This document shows, in pieces, positions 34,087 through 35,530 of a DNA stretch of 35,530 bases. The notes beneath the pieces are model-generated. The model was not told the DNA's origin. It did no database searches and saw only the letters and a list, made by a program, of their open reading frames with translations. The translations under genes and the position numbers were made by a program. The stretch is from Clostridia bacterium (lineage in GTDB: Bacteria; Bacillota_A; Clostridia; Oscillospirales; CAG-272), in the NCBI GenBank assembly GCA_017462125.1, contig JAFTRQ010000105.1, positions 1 to 35,530 on the forward strand, in the 5' to 3' direction. Positions within the stretch are counted from its first letter, which is position 1. Each line of letters opens with the position of its first letter.

Positions 34087-34887
34087 ATGGTTTCATTTAA
34101 ACCCATAACGAATATCTTTTCGATCGAGGGCTTATATTCCGCCTTCCGATTTGATTGGGACGACAGCTTCGTCTTTTCGGGCGAGAGTCACAATTTTTGG
34201 GAGGCGGTCTTTGTCACGTCGGGCGAGGTGGAGGTCACCGAGGATGAGAACGTTTATACGCTGGGCGAGGGCAATCTGATCTTTCACGCGCCGATGGAGC
34301 TTCACAGGATCAAGAGCGCCGGCGGCAGCTCGCCAAGTGGCTTTATTCTCTCCTTTGCGTCCTCGGGCAAGCTTCCCGAGGTGATCAGCGGCGGCGTGTT
34401 CACGCTCGACCCCACGCAGGTCACCGAATACGCGGCGATCTGCAAAAAGGCGATAGAATTCAAAGGCAATGACGCAAATCCCCTGCTTGGGCAGGAGGTG
34501 GCGGCTCTTTTGTCGGCTTTTGTGATCGGGTTGGAGGCTAAAAGTGCCGCAACGGGCACGTCTGTGTCTCAAAGCGCGATGGAATATCGGCGCATCGTAT
34601 CCTTTATGTCGGAGAAGGTCTGCGAGAATCTGACGCTTTCGGATATTGCGTCAAAAAGCAACGTCAGCGTCAGCTACGTCAAGCTGCTTTTCAGGACCTA
34701 CGCGGGTGTCAGCCCCAAAAGCTACTTCAATCAGCTTCGCATCCGCCGCGCCACCGAGCTTTTGAGCCGCGGCACGTCTGTCACCGAGGTTTCGGATATT
34801 ATGAATTTTTCCTCGCCAAACTACTTTTCCGCGTTCTATAAAAAGCACACGGGAATATCACCCTCAGAGCAACAGCGAGGGGCGTAG
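34087..34887 (+). CDS. AraC-family transcriptional regulator
   Basis: A 266-aa protein with an N-terminal cupin-type sensor (residues about 25-95; NFWEAVFVTSGEVEV and LIFHAPMELHRI) and a C-terminal AraC double helix-turn-helix (about 165-262; LSDIASKSNVSVSYVKLLF and VSDIMNFSSPNYFSAFYKKH). GGAGGGG precedes ATG 34087. Its divergent position with overlapping promoter region makes it the likely regulator of the GH109-like gene and of itself. The ligand is unknown. Confidence 0.92.
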   Translation: MVSFKPITNIFSIEGLYSAFRFDWDDSFVFSGESHNFWEAVFVTSGEVEVTEDENVYTLGEGNLIFHAPMELHRIKSAGGSSPSGFILSFASSGKLPEVISGGVFTLDPTQVTEYAAICKKAIEFKGNDANPLLGQEVAALLSAFVIGLEAKSAATGTSVSQSAMEYRRIVSFMSEKVCENLTLSDIASKSNVSVSYVKLLFRTYAGVSPKSYFNQLRIRRATELLSRGTSVTEVSDIMNFSSPNYFSAFYKKHTGISPSEQQRGA

Positions 34888-34905
34888 CGTTTTGGGGATT
34901 TTATT

Positions 34906-35397
34906 GCAACTTTCCTGCCACCGGCTGCAGGAAAGTTGCGCAAAGGAAAGCCGCATAAGGGGGAGAGGGTCTAACGAGTAAAAAAGCAGACAAGCCGCAT
35001 TTTTACTCGTTGCGACATCCTCTCACCCTTATGAATCCCAACTTGCGCGAAGCGCAATGTTAGCTCTCCTGCTGTTGATATAGTGAAGAATAATTTGTTG
35101 AATAGAATTTATCTTAAATCAAAGAGACTTTCCCTTCGGGAAAGATCGGCTTCGCCGATAAGGCAAGCGGTTTTATTAAGATCACGGCTGCAATTTGTGC
35201 GGCGGCAGAAGGTTTTACCTTTGAGAGTATTACAAGTTCTCGGTGTCGGCGAATGCCGACAGGTGAGGGGGGGTCTTAAGGGGGAGAGGATGTTGAAACG
35301 GGCAAAAATGCGGCTCCGCTGCGTTTTTGTCCGTGAAACCCTTTCCCCCTTATGCGGCGTTCTTTTCGTACTTTTCGTTCGACGTGGAAAGAAAAGT
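34906..35397. repeat. MITE-like structured repeat, copy 2 (with clear terminal inverted repeats)
   Basis: A 492-bp non-coding element bounded by flank hairpins (34906-34918/34927-34939 and 35370-35380/35387-35397). The inverted termini GCCGCATAAGGGGGAGAGGG (from 34950) and CCCTTTCCCCCTTATGCGGC (ending about 35358) are near-perfect complements. Each terminal arm of about 100 bases contains its own hairpin (AACGAGTAAAAA/TTTTTACTCGTT on the left; an AAATGCGGCTCCGCTGCGTTT stem on the right). The core (35033-35217) matches copy 1. It fills the gap between the AraC gene and the 3'-terminal gene. Confidence 0.8.
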
Positions 35398-35401
35398 AAA
35401 T

Positions 35402-35438
35402 AAAAAAATCAAAACCCCGATGAGCTCCTCGTGGTTTT
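35402..35438 (-). terminator. Terminator of the partial gene at the window end
   Basis: Read on the minus strand, AAAACCACGAGGAG pairs with CTCATCGGGGTTTT and is followed by TTTTTTTA. Confidence 0.8.
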
Positions 35439-35457
35439 GCATCATTATCAATAATAA

Positions 35458-35530
35458 TTATTCAGCATCAGTTGCTTCAGCAGCTTCCTCAACCTCGTCC
35501 TCAGGCATAGCCTCAGCAAGTGCCTTAGCC
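35458..35530 (-). CDS. C-terminal end of a gene cut by the window edge
   Basis: An open frame enters from the right edge and ends at TAA (35458-35460), encoding the tail AKALAEAMPEDEVEEA followed by AEATDAE. It is acidic and Ala-rich, a tail common on abundant translation-related or chaperone proteins, but too short to identify. A strong terminator follows directly, supporting a true gene end. Confidence 0.65.
   Translation of the reverse strand, partial: AKALAEAMPEDEVEEAAEATDAE

Overview
The window looks like a chromosomal segment of an uncultured gut-type Bacillota (Clostridia). The signs are a class III fructose-1,6-bisphosphatase, a DegV protein, BspA-like leucine-rich-repeat lipoproteins, Gram-positive Shine-Dalgarno sequences (GGAGG), consensus sigma-A promoters and a tRNA with encoded CCA. 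No SusC/SusD pair is present. A finer taxonomic call is not possible from this sequence alone.

Layout. 1-5.2 kb: a repeat fragment, an alpha/alpha-toroid protein of unknown function, a DMT-type transporter, a frameshifted PHP-domain phosphoesterase gene, a small zinc-ribbon lipoprotein and an AraC-type regulator. 5.3-5.8 kb: a structured MITE-like repeat lying between that regulator and the main catabolic cluster. 6.0-18.2 kb (all + strand): a glycan-degradation cluster. It holds a jelly-roll domain fused in frame to KduI, a secreted alginate-lyase-like lipoprotein, a KduD-type dehydrogenase, two tandem GH88 unsaturated uronyl hydrolases, two tandem GH78-like rhamnosidases and an Asp-box beta-propeller enzyme. 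18.2-27.6 kb: mostly housekeeping or surface genes (fbp, degV, a PlsC-like acyltransferase with zinc ribbon, a 1077-aa LRR lipoprotein, tRNA-Val(GAC), a YgjV-like membrane protein). 27.5-34.9 kb: a second glycan-related block, with a TIM-barrel-like putative glycosidase divergent from a GH127 beta-L-arabinofuranosidase, a flavodoxin-like protein, and a GH109/Gfo-Idh-MocA enzyme divergent from a second AraC regulator. 34.9-35.4 kb: a second copy of the MITE-like repeat, then the 3' end of an unknown gene on the minus strand.

How the genes work together (inference). The secreted lyase would cut a uronate-containing glycan and leave 4,5-unsaturated uronyl ends. The GH78 enzymes would remove L-rhamnose and the GH88 enzymes the unsaturated uronic acid. 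KduI and KduD would turn the released ketouronate into 2-keto-3-deoxygluconate. The likely substrate contains both rhamnose and (glucur)onic acid; GH127 adds L-arabinofuranose, as in plant arabinogalactan or pectin side chains. No sugar transporter, kdgK or kdgA is in the window.

The most unusual material is non-coding. There are three families of hairpin repeats in which a framework or spacer is conserved while the stem arms change in sequence and stay complementary. There are also two apparent one-base losses in T-runs, one breaking the PHP gene and one probably fusing the jelly-roll gene to kduI.
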